NCBI GenBank assembly: GCA_964482225.1
Contig: CAYZWT010000013.1
Span: 43,691-107,690 of the forward strand
From: UBA1429 sp964482225
GTDB lineage: Bacteria > Chloroflexota > Anaerolineae > UBA1429
Length of the DNA stretch: 64,000 nucleotides
Direction of reading: 5' to 3'
Positions 55,513 to 63,949 of the stretch are shown here, in pieces (position 1 is the stretch's first letter; each line of letters opens with the position of its first letter). The position numbers and the translations under genes are program-made. The notes beneath the pieces were generated by a model. It worked only from the letters and a program-made list of their open reading frames with translations, searched no databases and was not told the DNA's origin.

Positions 55513-56796
55513 ATGAAGCTCTACCTGACCACCCTGGGTTGCCGCCTGAACCAGGCCGAGATCGAGTCGTTGGCAAGAGAGGCCGCCTCCCTGGGCTGCC
55601 AGATCGTCGAATCGCCGGGCGAGGCCGATTGGGCCGTGATCAACACCTGCACGGTGACCCACGTGGCGGCCCGCAAATCGCGCCAGGCGATCCGGCGCCT
55701 GCGCCGAGGGAACCCCACCCTGCGCGTGGCCGTCATCGGCTGCTATGGTGAGATGGCCGCAGACGAGGCCCGCGCCCTGGGGGTGGACTTGGTGCTGCCC
55801 AACGCCGCCAAAGAGCGCCTGCTGGATCACCTACTGGACAGCGCGCCCCTGGGAGCGCCGTCCCCTCTGGCGGGCCCACCGCCGGGGGGCCGCACCCGCG
55901 CATTCGTCAAGGTGCAGGATGGCTGCGACAACCGCTGCGCCTATTGCATCGTGACCGTGGCGCGGGGCCCCTCGCGCAGCCGCCCGCCCGGCGAGGTGCT
56001 GGCCGACATTCAGCGGCGCCTGGGCGAGGGCGCCCAAGAGGTGGTGCTCTCGGGGGTCAATATCGGCGCCTATGGGCAGGATCGCCCCGGCCAGGGGCCG
56101 TTGCCCGCCGGCCAGGGCTGGGGCCTGGCGCGCCTGGTGCGCCAGGTACTGGAAAGCACCAATGTGCCCCGCCTGCGCCTCTCGTCCATCGAGCCCTGGG
56201 ACCTGACCGAGGAACTGCTGGCCCTCTGGCCGCACCCGCGCCTCTGCCGCCAGCTGCACCTGCCCCTGCAGAGCGGGTCCGATGCCGTGCTGCGGCGCAT
56301 GGCCCGGCCGATGGGTGTGGCCGCCTTTCGCGACCTGGCAGCCGCCGCGCGCTGGCGCGTCCCCGAGATGATGCTCTCCACCGACCTGATCGTGGGGTTC
56401 CCCGGCGAGGGCGAGGACGATTTCCGCGAGACGCTGCGCGTGGCCGAGGAGCTAGAGTTGGCGCGGCTGCACGTCTTTCGCTACTCGCCCCGGGCAGGCA
56501 CCGCTGCGGCGCGCATGGATACGCCCGTGCCGCCCGATCTGGCGCGCCAGCGCAGCGAACGCCTGATCGCTCTGGGAGATGAGTTGGCCCTGGCCTACCA
56601 CCGGCGCTTTGTGGGGCAACAGGTGCAGGTGTTGTTCGAGACGCCCGCGACGTTGGCCGGCATCCCCGGCTGGAGCGGCCTGACGGACCATTACCTGCGG
56701 GTCTGGGCGCCGGGCGATGGAGACCTGCACAACCAGCTCGCCTCAGTGCGCTGCCTGGAGGCCGACGTCGAGGGCCTGCGGGGCGAGCTGGCCTGA
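55513..56796 (+). CDS. mtaB: tRNA (N6-threonylcarbamoyladenosine-C2) methylthiotransferase MtaB-like
   Basis: 427 residues, radical SAM methylthiotransferase. The N-terminal UPF0004 cluster uses C10, C46 and C77 (LGCRLNQ, NTCTVT, IGCYGE). The radical SAM motif is C138-x3-C142-x2-C145 (CDNRCAYC). A C-terminal TRAM-like part follows. It adds methylthio to ct6A/t6A37 of tRNA. ATG 55513 gives the typical MKLYLTTLGCRLNQ start; the ribosome binding site is weak (CAGGG). Confidence 0.93.
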   Translation: MKLYLTTLGCRLNQAEIESLAREAASLGCQIVESPGEADWAVINTCTVTHVAARKSRQAIRRLRRGNPTLRVAVIGCYGEMAADEARALGVDLVLPNAAKERLLDHLLDSAPLGAPSPLAGPPPGGRTRAFVKVQDGCDNRCAYCIVTVARGPSRSRPPGEVLADIQRRLGEGAQEVVLSGVNIGAYGQDRPGQGPLPAGQGWGLARLVRQVLESTNVPRLRLSSIEPWDLTEELLALWPHPRLCRQLHLPLQSGSDAVLRRMARPMGVAAFRDLAAAARWRVPEMMLSTDLIVGFPGEGEDDFRETLRVAEELELARLHVFRYSPRAGTAAARMDTPVPPDLARQRSERLIALGDELALAYHRRFVGQQVQVLFETPATLAGIPGWSGLTDHYLRVWAPGDGDLHNQLASVRCLEADVEGLRGELA

Positions 56797-56808
56797 CAGC
56801 CCCGGGGA

Positions 56809-57570
56809 TCAGGGCGCCAGGGGCGGTAGCACCAGGTGCGGGGCGTCTGCGGCCACGGCCCTGACCTGGCCGTAGGCATCTGTTCGGTACTCGAACGTCT
56901 CGCCCTCTGCCGCCAGGACGATGCGATAACCCTCCGTGCGCACCCGCGCACAGTCCATGCCCGCTTGCCGCAGCCCCAGGCAGGCGTCGGGCCAGCGCAC
57001 AGGCGCCAGCTCGATCACCTGGATGGCCTCCAGGCCGACGCCCCGGCGCGCCATCAGGTCCAGGCGGGCCTGGGCCAGCAGGTTGGCGCGCTGCTCCTCG
57101 CCGATCACCCGGGCATAGACCCCCTGTGCCCAGTCGGCCAACGCGGCGCGCTCTTGGGCGCTGGCCGCGCGGCTGCCCTGCCCCTCAAAGGCCAGGCTCA
57201 CCATCTCGCCCAGGGTGTGGGTAAAGGGCGCGAGAGTCGTGATGTACGCCTGGTACCAGGCCAGCTCGCCCTCGGTGAAATAGGCCAGGCGCGCGCCCTG
57301 GCCGCACGGGGCATAGTGGATCTGCCAGGCGGCGTCTATCTCCAGGCGGCTGCACGCGCCCAGAACCGGGTCGAGCCCGCCCTGGCGCGACCAGACTAGC
57401 CCCGCGCGGGCCGGGGTGGGCGCGGGCAGGGGCTCCTCCGGCGCGGGGGCGGGCGCCTCGATAGCGGTCGCGCCGGTGGCGCGAATGCCCCGCATAGGCA
57501 ATACCACCAGCAAGCCGCCCAGCGCCAGGGCGAACAGGAAACCGAACAGGAACCAGGCCGCCTTGGGCAT
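56809..57570 (-). CDS. Membrane-anchored protein with Chloroflexota-type C-terminal motif
   Basis: 253 residues. One N-terminal membrane helix (about 6-25) and a Pro-rich linker precede an outer domain. The end PVRWPDACLGLRQAGMDCARVRTEGYRIVLAAEGETFEYRTD follows a recurring envelope-protein motif (W-P-D-x-x-L-G...C...G-Y-x-V-x-L...Y-x-T-D). Two cysteine pairs suggest disulfides. Function unknown. AAGGAGG precedes ATG 57570. Convergent with mtaB, 12 bases apart. Confidence 0.75.
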   Translation of the reverse strand: MPKAAWFLFGFLFALALGGLLVVLPMRGIRATGATAIEAPAPAPEEPLPAPTPARAGLVWSRQGGLDPVLGACSRLEIDAAWQIHYAPCGQGARLAYFTEGELAWYQAYITTLAPFTHTLGEMVSLAFEGQGSRAASAQERAALADWAQGVYARVIGEEQRANLLAQARLDLMARRGVGLEAIQVIELAPVRWPDACLGLRQAGMDCARVRTEGYRIVLAAEGETFEYRTDAYGQVRAVAADAPHLVLPPLAP

Positions 57571-57841
57571 CGCGTTTCCTCCTTGGCAACGTTGCGCCCT
57601 CTATAACCCCGGCACATGCAAGACGTTGCCCCGCGCGTCGGCGTTCCCCGACGCCGGGCAAAAGCATTTGCCCTGTTGGCCGACCACGCGGCAGAAAGAG
57701 CCCCCGCAGCGCCCTCGTGATCTACTTGAGAGGCCAGCAAAACCGCCTTGATCCGGGGCACAACCCTGGGCGCGTATCTGCGTATATCAGGTGTAGATCG
57801 GTTGAGAGAGGGCGATGAACGCGCCCGCAGGAGGTAGCAAC

Positions 57842-58117
57842 ATGTCTGAACCCTTTGGGCTGGATGAGGGCGGCGCCCAGCAGCCGCAACGCAAGCAGGA
57901 GCTCGATCTTTCCGCAGGCAACCTGTGGCGCAAGGTCACGGGGCTGTGGAACACCATCTGGGGACAAAACGTAGTGATCAAGCGGCGCGGCGAGACGGTG
58001 ATTCAGCTTCCGCTGCCTATCGCCATCGCCCTGGCGGTATTCTTTCCCCATGGCGCCCTGGTGGTCCTGGTGGTGGGCCTGATCGCAGGCTATTCATTGA
58101 CCATCGTCAAAAAGTGA
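57842..58117 (+). CDS. DUF4342-like small membrane protein, copy 1
   Basis: 91 residues. Starts MSEPFG like the following gene; a soluble DLSAGNLWRKVTGLWNTIWGQNVVIKRRGETVIQLPL part is followed by two hydrophobic segments (about 50-85). It is a divergent DUF4342-like paralogue. GGAGG lies 7 bases upstream. Function unknown. Confidence 0.78.
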   Translation: MSEPFGLDEGGAQQPQRKQELDLSAGNLWRKVTGLWNTIWGQNVVIKRRGETVIQLPLPIAIALAVFFPHGALVVLVVGLIAGYSLTIVKK

Positions 58118-58157
58118 CCCGCAAACGCGCGGCGTCCGTCTATATGCAGGAGGTAAC

Positions 58158-58496
58158 ATGAGCGAGCCGTTTGGGACCGAGCAGGAACAGCCCCAGGAGG
58201 GCATTCGCAAGGAAGAGATCAAGGTCGCCGGCTCTGAGCTGGTGGACAAGATCAAGGAGCTGTTGCACCAGGGCAACATCCGCCGCATCGCGATCCGGCA
58301 TGAGGGCGATACGGTGATGGAGCTCCCCCTGACCCTGGCGGCGGTGGGGGTGGTGTTTGCGCCGGTGCTGGCGGCGGTGGGCGCCTTTGCCGCCCTGGCC
58401 ACCAACTGCTCCATTGTGGTGGAGCGCATCGTCGAGGAGCCGACCGAGACCGCGCCGCAAGAGGGCGGCGCACCGACCAGGACGCTATCAGAATAG
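58158..58496 (+). CDS. DUF4342 protein, copy 2
   Basis: 112 residues. EEIKVAGSELVDKIKELLHQGNIRRIAIRHEGDTVMELPLTLAAVGVVFAPVLAAVGAFAALATNCSIVVER fits DUF4342 over its whole length: a helix, a short beta unit and a hydrophobic hairpin. The last codons and the stop lie inside the first unit of a 17-bp tandem repeat, so the C-terminus may be recent. AGGAGG precedes ATG. Forms a pair with copy 1. Confidence 0.85.
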   Translation: MSEPFGTEQEQPQEGIRKEEIKVAGSELVDKIKELLHQGNIRRIAIRHEGDTVMELPLTLAAVGVVFAPVLAAVGAFAALATNCSIVVERIVEEPTETAPQEGGAPTRTLSE

Positions 58497-58551
58497 CGGC
58501 GCTATCAGAATAGCGGCGCTATCGGAATAGCGGCGCTATCGGAATAGCGGA
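58484..58551. repeat. Four-copy 17-bp tandem repeat overlapping the DUF4342 stop codon
   Basis: Unit GCTATCRGAATAGCGGC at 58484, 58501, 58518 and 58535. Copies 1-2 read CAG and 3-4 read CGG in the middle; copy 4 ends in A. Each unit has a GCTAT...ATAGC inverted repeat. The TAG of unit 1 is the stop of the gene. Confidence 0.9.
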
Positions 58552-58567
58552 CGCCAGGGAATAGCCC

Positions 58568-58595
58568 GTAAGGGCGAGGCATGCCTCGCCCTTAC
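58568..58595. terminator. 28-bp perfect palindrome, probable terminator
   Basis: GTAAGGGCGAGGCA followed directly by its reverse complement. The same design, with compensated base changes, forms the core of repeat copies B and C. Between convergent DUF4342 and GH20 genes. Confidence 0.6.
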
Positions 58596-58638
58596 CCGAA
58601 CCTGGCATCCACACCATATAACTGCCCACACCCCAACC

Positions 58639-58677
58639 GGGGCGGGGAGCTGCCCCCGCAGCGTAGCTCTCCGCCCC
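58639..58677. terminator. GC-rich hairpin between convergent genes
   Basis: GGGGCGGGGAGCT (58639-58651) pairs with AGCTCTCCGCCCC (58665-58677), 13 pairs with one G-T and a 13-base loop, followed by GCTTTAT. It probably terminates plus-strand transcription. Confidence 0.55.
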
Positions 58678-58700
58678 GCTTTATGCCGTAGGCCGATCCC

Positions 58701-60740
58701 TTACGAGACGCCCGCCAGCGATTGCATCAGCCGCCAAAAGCGCTGCCCCAGGATCTCGTAGCGGCCCGCCCATGCCATATAGGCATCCACATCGTGAATG
58801 CGCGCGTCGTTCTCGTGCTCGGCCAGCCATTGCTGCGCCAGGGCATAGCGCTCGCGCAGCCCCGCCAGGTGCCCCAGGGTGATCCCGATCTCGGAATCGC
58901 GGGCCCGCGCCCGCCAGAGCCGGACGAACTCGGCCTGCAACGGCGCCAGCTCTAGCTCCAGGGCGCGTAGCTTTTCGCGGGCCTGGCGCGCGGCGGCGGA
59001 CAGCTCGCGGGTCGGATCGGCCAGGGCCGCGCGGATGGCGTGGCTGGCCTGCACCTTGCGGGCCGCATAGGCCATCATGCGCGCCGAGTAGATCATCTCC
59101 TCCAGCGAGAGGGGGTCGCGGCTGGTGGGCAGCGCCAGGCGCAGGGTCTCCTCCGCCTCGGCGCAGACGGCCACCATCTCGCCCAGGGTCTCGGCCGGGA
59201 TCTGATCGGCCAGCTCTCCGGCCAAGGGCTCTTCCAGCAGCATATAGATGCTGTTGCTGGTATTGGGGCGCGGGATGCCCGGCAGGGTGTTCAGGCGCCC
59301 CAGGGCGCGGATGGCGGCTGTCACCTGGGCGCCGGGCGCGCCGAACCAGAGGGGGCCAAAGCGCGCGTCGAACGTTCCGTCGTCGGTCTGGCCGCCGCTC
59401 CAGGCCTGGGCCGCGCCATAGGCATAGCCGTACCAGCACTGGCCCAACGGCTGATAGTGGCCGTGGTCGCCCCAATCGGTGTTCAGCAGGCCCTCGGCGC
59501 CCCGCTCAGCGCCCGCCCGCGCCAGGTTGCGGATGTTGCCGTTGGCGTTCTCGATGCGCGGAAAGAGGGCGTTCCACGAGGAGGTGCCGGGGCAGACCCA
59601 AAAGGGCCGCCCGCTCTCGGCAAACACGTCCACCGAGGGGTACTCGTCCTGGGCCTCATAGTGCCAGTCCAGCAGGATCACGTCCTCGGGCAGCTCGGGC
59701 ACCAACTCCGGATGGTGCAGCAGGATATCGCCCCAGAACTGGATGCGGTAGCCCCGCTCGCGCGCCATCGCGTGCAAGCGCAGCAGGTGTTGCAGATAGA
59801 CCCGCCCCACGCCGATCTCCGCCGCCGCCTGGGCCGAGCGGCCCTTGCCCAGGTCCCAGGTCTCGTCGCAGCCCGCATTCAGAGTGCGCGAGCTGAACGC
59901 GGGCAGCATGTCGTCGTACAGCTCGCCCAGCAGGGTGTAGGTGCTCTCGTCCTGGGGCGTCAGGGTCCAGGGCACGACTGTCTCCGAGAGATGGGCGTAT
60001 TCGGGCAAGCCCAGCAGATGGCCGCAGTGCCCAAAAGAGTTCAGGTTGGGCATCAGCTCCACATGCCGGGCGCGGGCATAGGCGTCCAGCGCCAGCATGT
60101 CCTCGGTGGTCAGCGGGTCGGTTCCGGCGCCGATGCGCGGGTGGCTGGGGAAATCGAACGTGTGCTCGGTGTAGAGCTGGAGCACGTTCATCTTGAACAG
60201 CGCCAGATGGTCCACGATGGCCTTGAGGGTCGCCAGCGTGGGCACCTTGCCCCGGGAGACGTCCAGCATCAGGCCGCGGTAGGGCAGCACGGGCCAATCG
60301 TGGATCTGGCAGGCGGGCCAGGCCACCCCGGCCAGGCGCGCGATCTGGCGCAGGCTCTGGGCGGCGTGGTGCACGGCCACGGGGCCATCGCCCCCGGCCA
60401 CCACCCGCTGGGGCGTGATGGAGAGATAGTAAGCCTGCTCGCCGCGCCCGATGATGGCCTCCCCCAGTGCAGGCTCGCCCAGGCAGGCGGTCACCTGGGC
60501 GGTGTCGCCGCCCAGGACGATAATGTTCTCGCTGCGGTGCAAGCGCGCGGGCTTGACGATGGCCATGCTCAGGCCGGTGGCCTCGCGGATCTCGCGCTGC
60601 ACGGCCCTCGCCGAGCGCCACTCGCTCTCCCCGGCCTCGGGCAGCAGCACGAGCTGGGTCTCGGGGGTCAGATGAAAGGCCCCCTCCGCCTCCACAACCT
60701 CTTGGGGAACGGGCAGGATGCCGGGGAACGATTGTGACAT
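58701..60740 (-). CDS. GH20 beta-N-acetylhexosaminidase
   Basis: 679 residues. An N-terminal GH20b domain (1 to about 150) precedes the barrel (YRGLMLDVSRGKVP). The catalytic pair is D292-E293 in NAGCDETWDLGKG. A helical C-terminal 190 residues is added. It removes terminal GlcNAc/GalNAc from glycans or murein fragments. No signal peptide is visible, so it may be cytoplasmic and act on imported oligosaccharides. AGAGGAG precedes ATG. It begins 12 bases after the LarA-family gene, in one operon. Confidence 0.92.
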   Translation of the reverse strand: MSQSFPGILPVPQEVVEAEGAFHLTPETQLVLLPEAGESEWRSARAVQREIREATGLSMAIVKPARLHRSENIIVLGGDTAQVTACLGEPALGEAIIGRGEQAYYLSITPQRVVAGGDGPVAVHHAAQSLRQIARLAGVAWPACQIHDWPVLPYRGLMLDVSRGKVPTLATLKAIVDHLALFKMNVLQLYTEHTFDFPSHPRIGAGTDPLTTEDMLALDAYARARHVELMPNLNSFGHCGHLLGLPEYAHLSETVVPWTLTPQDESTYTLLGELYDDMLPAFSSRTLNAGCDETWDLGKGRSAQAAAEIGVGRVYLQHLLRLHAMARERGYRIQFWGDILLHHPELVPELPEDVILLDWHYEAQDEYPSVDVFAESGRPFWVCPGTSSWNALFPRIENANGNIRNLARAGAERGAEGLLNTDWGDHGHYQPLGQCWYGYAYGAAQAWSGGQTDDGTFDARFGPLWFGAPGAQVTAAIRALGRLNTLPGIPRPNTSNSIYMLLEEPLAGELADQIPAETLGEMVAVCAEAEETLRLALPTSRDPLSLEEMIYSARMMAYAARKVQASHAIRAALADPTRELSAAARQAREKLRALELELAPLQAEFVRLWRARARDSEIGITLGHLAGLRERYALAQQWLAEHENDARIHDVDAYMAWAGRYEILGQRFWRLMQSLAGVS

Positions 60741-60752
60741 GATGCTCCTCTC

Positions 60753-62021
60753 TCAGTTGGCCAGATAGGGGATGCTCTGGGAGCCCTCGGGCAGGACCAG
60801 CAGGCGCGCCCCAGGGCCGCAGCGGGCCAGCTCGCGCCGCACCGTCTCTGCCACGTCATCCACCGGCGTAAAGAGCATCTCGCGGATCTGCTCATGGCTC
60901 AGGCCGGCGCTATAGACATGGATATCCGCCAGTTTCATCAAGTTGGCGTGCAACTGGGCCTCCCACTGGTCGTGGCGTCGAAAGCCCGGCGCGCCGATCA
61001 GGGCCAGGATGCCCTCGGGCGAGCCGCCCTCCACCACCAGGTTGCGGTACTCGCCATAGTCGGGGATGCCGCCGCGACACTCGCTGGCCACGATGATGCT
61101 GCCGCCGGGCCGCACGGCCTGGGCCGCCGCCGAGATGCCCTTGATCGTCTGGTAGAGGTTGATATCCAGGGGATAGCCGCTGTTGGTGGTGAGGACCACG
61201 TCGTATGGGTGCGCCACGGGTACCAGGGCCGTCTCGCGCACCAGGGCGCAGCCCTGGGCGTGGGCCGCCTCCACATCGCCCGCGAACACGCCGGTGATCT
61301 GCCCCAGGCGGTTGAGGGTCACGTTGAGCAGGAAATCGGGGTGGGCCAGGCGGGCGAAATCGCGCATCTCCTCCCAGATCGGGTTGCCATCGCGCACGCC
61401 CCAGGTGGTGCGGGGGTCGTCCAGCATGGCATAGCCGTGGTTGTCCATGATGCTCTCGATGCCCGCCACAGCCGGCAGCACGGCCTTGGGCCCGCCGCTG
61501 AACCCGGCAAAGATGTGGGGCTCGATAAAGCCGGTCAGGATCTTGAAATCGGCCTCGTAAAAAGCGCGGTTGACCAGCGCCCGGTGCCCCTGGGGCGTCA
61601 CGCCCAGGTCCACCAGGTTGGCGGCGTCAAAGGCGTTGTGGTTGACGATGCGATAGTTCTCGACGATCTCGCGGCCCAACATGCCCACCAGCTCCTCGCG
61701 GGTGTTGGCCTGGTGGGTGCCGGTGCCGTTGATGAGCAGGATCTGCTCGCGGGGCGCCACGCGCTCGATCTCTTGCAGCAGCACAGGCAGCACGCGGCCG
61801 CTGGGCATGGGGCGGGTGATATCGCTGAATACGATGGCGACCGTGTCGCCCGGTTTGAGCTGCTGGGACAGGGGCGGCGCGCCGATGGGCGCGGCCAGCG
61901 CCTCGCGGATGGCCAGGACCTCGTCGGGCAGCCCGGCCACCTCTCGCGGCCAGATCACGGCGGCATCCTCGGGCAACTCGACCTGTAGGCCCGTTGTTCC
62001 ATACTTGAGTTCGACGCGCAT
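60753..62021 (-). CDS. larA: LarA-family nickel-pincer racemase
   Basis: 422 residues, DUF2088/LarA family. Key residues are DITRP (D67, R70), H103 (GTHQANT), H169 and K179 (EPHIFAGFSGGPKA). These sit at a constant offset of 5 from lactate racemase H108, H174 and K184, where K184 binds the pyridinium pincer cofactor. It racemises or epimerises a 2-hydroxy acid; lactate is only one possibility. larB, larC and larE are not in the window. Promoter TTGCCC-17-TATCAT lies just upstream; AAGGAG precedes ATG. Confidence 0.88.
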   Translation of the reverse strand: MRVELKYGTTGLQVELPEDAAVIWPREVAGLPDEVLAIREALAAPIGAPPLSQQLKPGDTVAIVFSDITRPMPSGRVLPVLLQEIERVAPREQILLINGTGTHQANTREELVGMLGREIVENYRIVNHNAFDAANLVDLGVTPQGHRALVNRAFYEADFKILTGFIEPHIFAGFSGGPKAVLPAVAGIESIMDNHGYAMLDDPRTTWGVRDGNPIWEEMRDFARLAHPDFLLNVTLNRLGQITGVFAGDVEAAHAQGCALVRETALVPVAHPYDVVLTTNSGYPLDINLYQTIKGISAAAQAVRPGGSIIVASECRGGIPDYGEYRNLVVEGGSPEGILALIGAPGFRRHDQWEAQLHANLMKLADIHVYSAGLSHEQIREMLFTPVDDVAETVRRELARCGPGARLLVLPEGSQSIPYLAN

Positions 62022-62054
62022 AGAGGTTTTCTCCTTATCAACGGTGTTGCCCTG

Positions 62055-62083
62055 ATGATAGCCGCAGAGGGCCCAGGGGGCAA
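62055..62083 (-). promoter_or_regulatory. Promoter of the larA-GH20 operon
   Basis: Minus strand: TTGCCC (62083-62078), a 17-base spacer, TATCAT (62060-62055), 33 bases before the start codon. Confidence 0.55.
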
Positions 62084-62128
62084 GCGAGAAGGGGAGGGCG
62101 GTCGGAGAGCAGAGACTCAGCTTTCGTT

Positions 62129-62185
62129 CGTACCTCTGAGCTGGGTGCGCGATACCGCTTGCCTCCCTTCCAGCTCAGAGGTACG
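62129..62185. promoter_or_regulatory. Large palindrome between larA and the unknown membrane gene
   Basis: Perfect 16-bp arms CGTACCTCTGAGCTGG (62129-62144) and the reverse complement (62170-62185), 25-base spacer. CGATACC also occurs twice, once in the spacer and once overlapping the right arm. The right arm lies within the plus-strand promoter. Probable operator or attenuator shared by divergent genes. Confidence 0.55.
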
Positions 62186-62187
62186 AT
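62159..62187 (+). promoter_or_regulatory. Possible promoter of the membrane gene at 62234
   Basis: TTGCCT (62159-62164), a 17-base spacer, TACGAT (62182-62187). The spacer and -10 are occupied by the right arm of the palindrome. Confidence 0.45.
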
Positions 62188-62233
62188 ACCGGCGTGCAAG
62201 CTGCTGGCATGGACACTGTTAGGGAGGCAAGCG

Positions 62234-63886
62234 ATGAAGGCAAGAGCAACCTTGCGGGCAGGCAGCCTGCTCCTATTGACGCTATTGCTCTGCGCTCAAC
62301 CACTGCTCGTAACGGCACTAAGCTTGGACCGGATTTACGAGTTGCGGCAATGGACTTTGCTGGTCGAGAGCCATGAGATCGGCATCGTTACGCTGCTCAA
62401 TGTCGATGAAGCGATGGTAGATCTGTTCATCGCCCCTTTGAGCGAGACCGATGGCCAGCAAAGCGAGGTCTATGTACTCCCATTGGGGTCCGATCCTATC
62501 GGACTTGCGGTGCAGGAAAAGGCCCGACGTGACTTTGCCGACGAAGCTACCTTAGATCTGGATAGCGTCCTCCGGAAAGCGGCCTCCAGCAACAGACTGT
62601 ACAATGCGGATGTATCTGCAGCGCTTCTGGTCGGCACGCTGTTCATGCATGGTGGGTGGATCTGGCCACTCTGGTACTTTGGCCCTTTCAGTAGTCAGGC
62701 TATAGAAGAATACCTCTTTGGCTACACTGTTCTCTCCCATCAGGGAAACAACGATCTACAGGTGATCGGCTCGGCGCCAGGCCAAGATGCCGCTGAACAT
62801 GCTGTTCGCCCCATCGTGCGACCAGTCTTGAGCAGTCGTAGTGCCCTGGCAGAACTCGCTCCTCTCGCTATGTATGAGACAGAACACGCGCATGTAGCTA
62901 TCTACGCCATTGAAGAAGACACTGATCTGGATCAGGTCATCAGTGCCATCGGGCTGGAACCTGCCTTGCGAGAGGCCTTGGAGCGCCTCCGTGGACAGCA
63001 GGTTGCCATAGTCACCGCCAAGCAGTACCCTCCCCGGCCCCCCGAGGAGCGGATGGCGCAAAGCAGGTTTGCGTACGAGCCCGGACTTCACTTGCGGTGG
63101 ACGACAAGCCTGGCACCTGGTTCTGACGGTCCATCGCTGGACTTTTCGATCGGAGCGACGATAGGACGCGGGCGCCCTGTCGAGTTGGCCCTTGTCTATA
63201 TCGTGGCCGCACCCGCAAGTGACTTTGCTGTCCGGTATCCTCAGGTGGGGCAGAATATGGCAGGTTACGATAGAGACACCCGAATGCCACACCTTATGGA
63301 CGCAACTCAGCCCGCCTATGCCGTGGATGAGGCAACATGGGAGGAAGGACGCATCTGGCGGATTTCGTACCTGCACAGCGACCTGGATCATAGAGTGGGC
63401 GTGACCCATCTGCTAGATCGGTCTGAGGTGGTTCAGGAGGCGCTGCAGCAGGAAGTGACGAGACAAGGATTGCTGCGAACCACCGGTCCGCTGAGCGCGC
63501 TCATAGGCATGGTGGTCTGGGTACTGGCCTGGAGCTTGGTCATGCCACGCAAGCTGGAGGGACCCGATGGCAAGTGGAGCCTCGCGTATTTGGGGCAGGC
63601 CGTGGGTTGGATGACTGTCTATCTGCTAAGCACAGTAGTCATGGGACTGATAGCGCGGGAGCTTATCAGGTCTTCCATGGGAATGCTTACGTGTTTGGTA
63701 GCGCCACCTCTTCTCTTTGTCGGGCTAGGAGGGGTCTCCCTGTACTACTATGCGCGCCAACAGAGGCGCAATCGTGGGATCCCAGAGCGCGAGTCTGTAC
63801 ACATCTACCTGAGCATCGTAGGCGTCGCGAATGTCCTTTACCTCGTCTATGCAGTGCTTCACATCCTGCTGGCGGTGACGATGTAG
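62234..63886 (+). CDS. Large membrane protein of unknown function, lower GC
   Basis: 550 residues. A signal peptide (about 11-30) is followed by a large extracytoplasmic region (to about 415) with one hydrophobic patch near 125-145 (LFMHGGWIWPLWYFGPF). Four C-terminal membrane helices follow (about 420-440, 453-475, 482-510, 522-548). No family was recognised. ATG 62234 has GGGAGG seven bases upstream. GC and codon use are lower than in the neighbouring GH20 and larA genes. A regulatory palindrome lies just upstream. No further gene is seen to the window edge. Confidence 0.75.
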   Translation: MKARATLRAGSLLLLTLLLCAQPLLVTALSLDRIYELRQWTLLVESHEIGIVTLLNVDEAMVDLFIAPLSETDGQQSEVYVLPLGSDPIGLAVQEKARRDFADEATLDLDSVLRKAASSNRLYNADVSAALLVGTLFMHGGWIWPLWYFGPFSSQAIEEYLFGYTVLSHQGNNDLQVIGSAPGQDAAEHAVRPIVRPVLSSRSALAELAPLAMYETEHAHVAIYAIEEDTDLDQVISAIGLEPALREALERLRGQQVAIVTAKQYPPRPPEERMAQSRFAYEPGLHLRWTTSLAPGSDGPSLDFSIGATIGRGRPVELALVYIVAAPASDFAVRYPQVGQNMAGYDRDTRMPHLMDATQPAYAVDEATWEEGRIWRISYLHSDLDHRVGVTHLLDRSEVVQEALQQEVTRQGLLRTTGPLSALIGMVVWVLAWSLVMPRKLEGPDGKWSLAYLGQAVGWMTVYLLSTVVMGLIARELIRSSMGMLTCLVAPPLLFVGLGGVSLYYYARQQRRNRGIPERESVHIYLSIVGVANVLYLVYAVLHILLAVTM

Positions 63887-63933
63887 GCGACACTTCAGGG
63901 CGAGAGCCCGCCGCAGCCAACGGCCCCCGGAGT

Positions 63934-63949
63934 CGGCGCTCTCGCGCCG
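63934..63949. terminator. Short hairpin after the last gene
   Basis: CGGCGC-TCTC-GCGCCG, six pairs and a four-base loop, no T-run. An alternative pairing of GCGAGAGC (63900-63907) with GCTCTCGC (63938-63945) exists. Weak evidence as a terminator. Confidence 0.35.

Noticed and set aside
58484..58551. 17-bp repeats considered as a CRISPR array.
   Set aside because: Units are head-to-tail with no spacers and too short; no cas genes are present.
59040..60737. Long plus-strand open frame (about 565 codons) opposite the GH20 gene.
   Set aside because: Antisense shadow; the GH20 catalytic Asp-Glu pair and domain order are on the minus strand.
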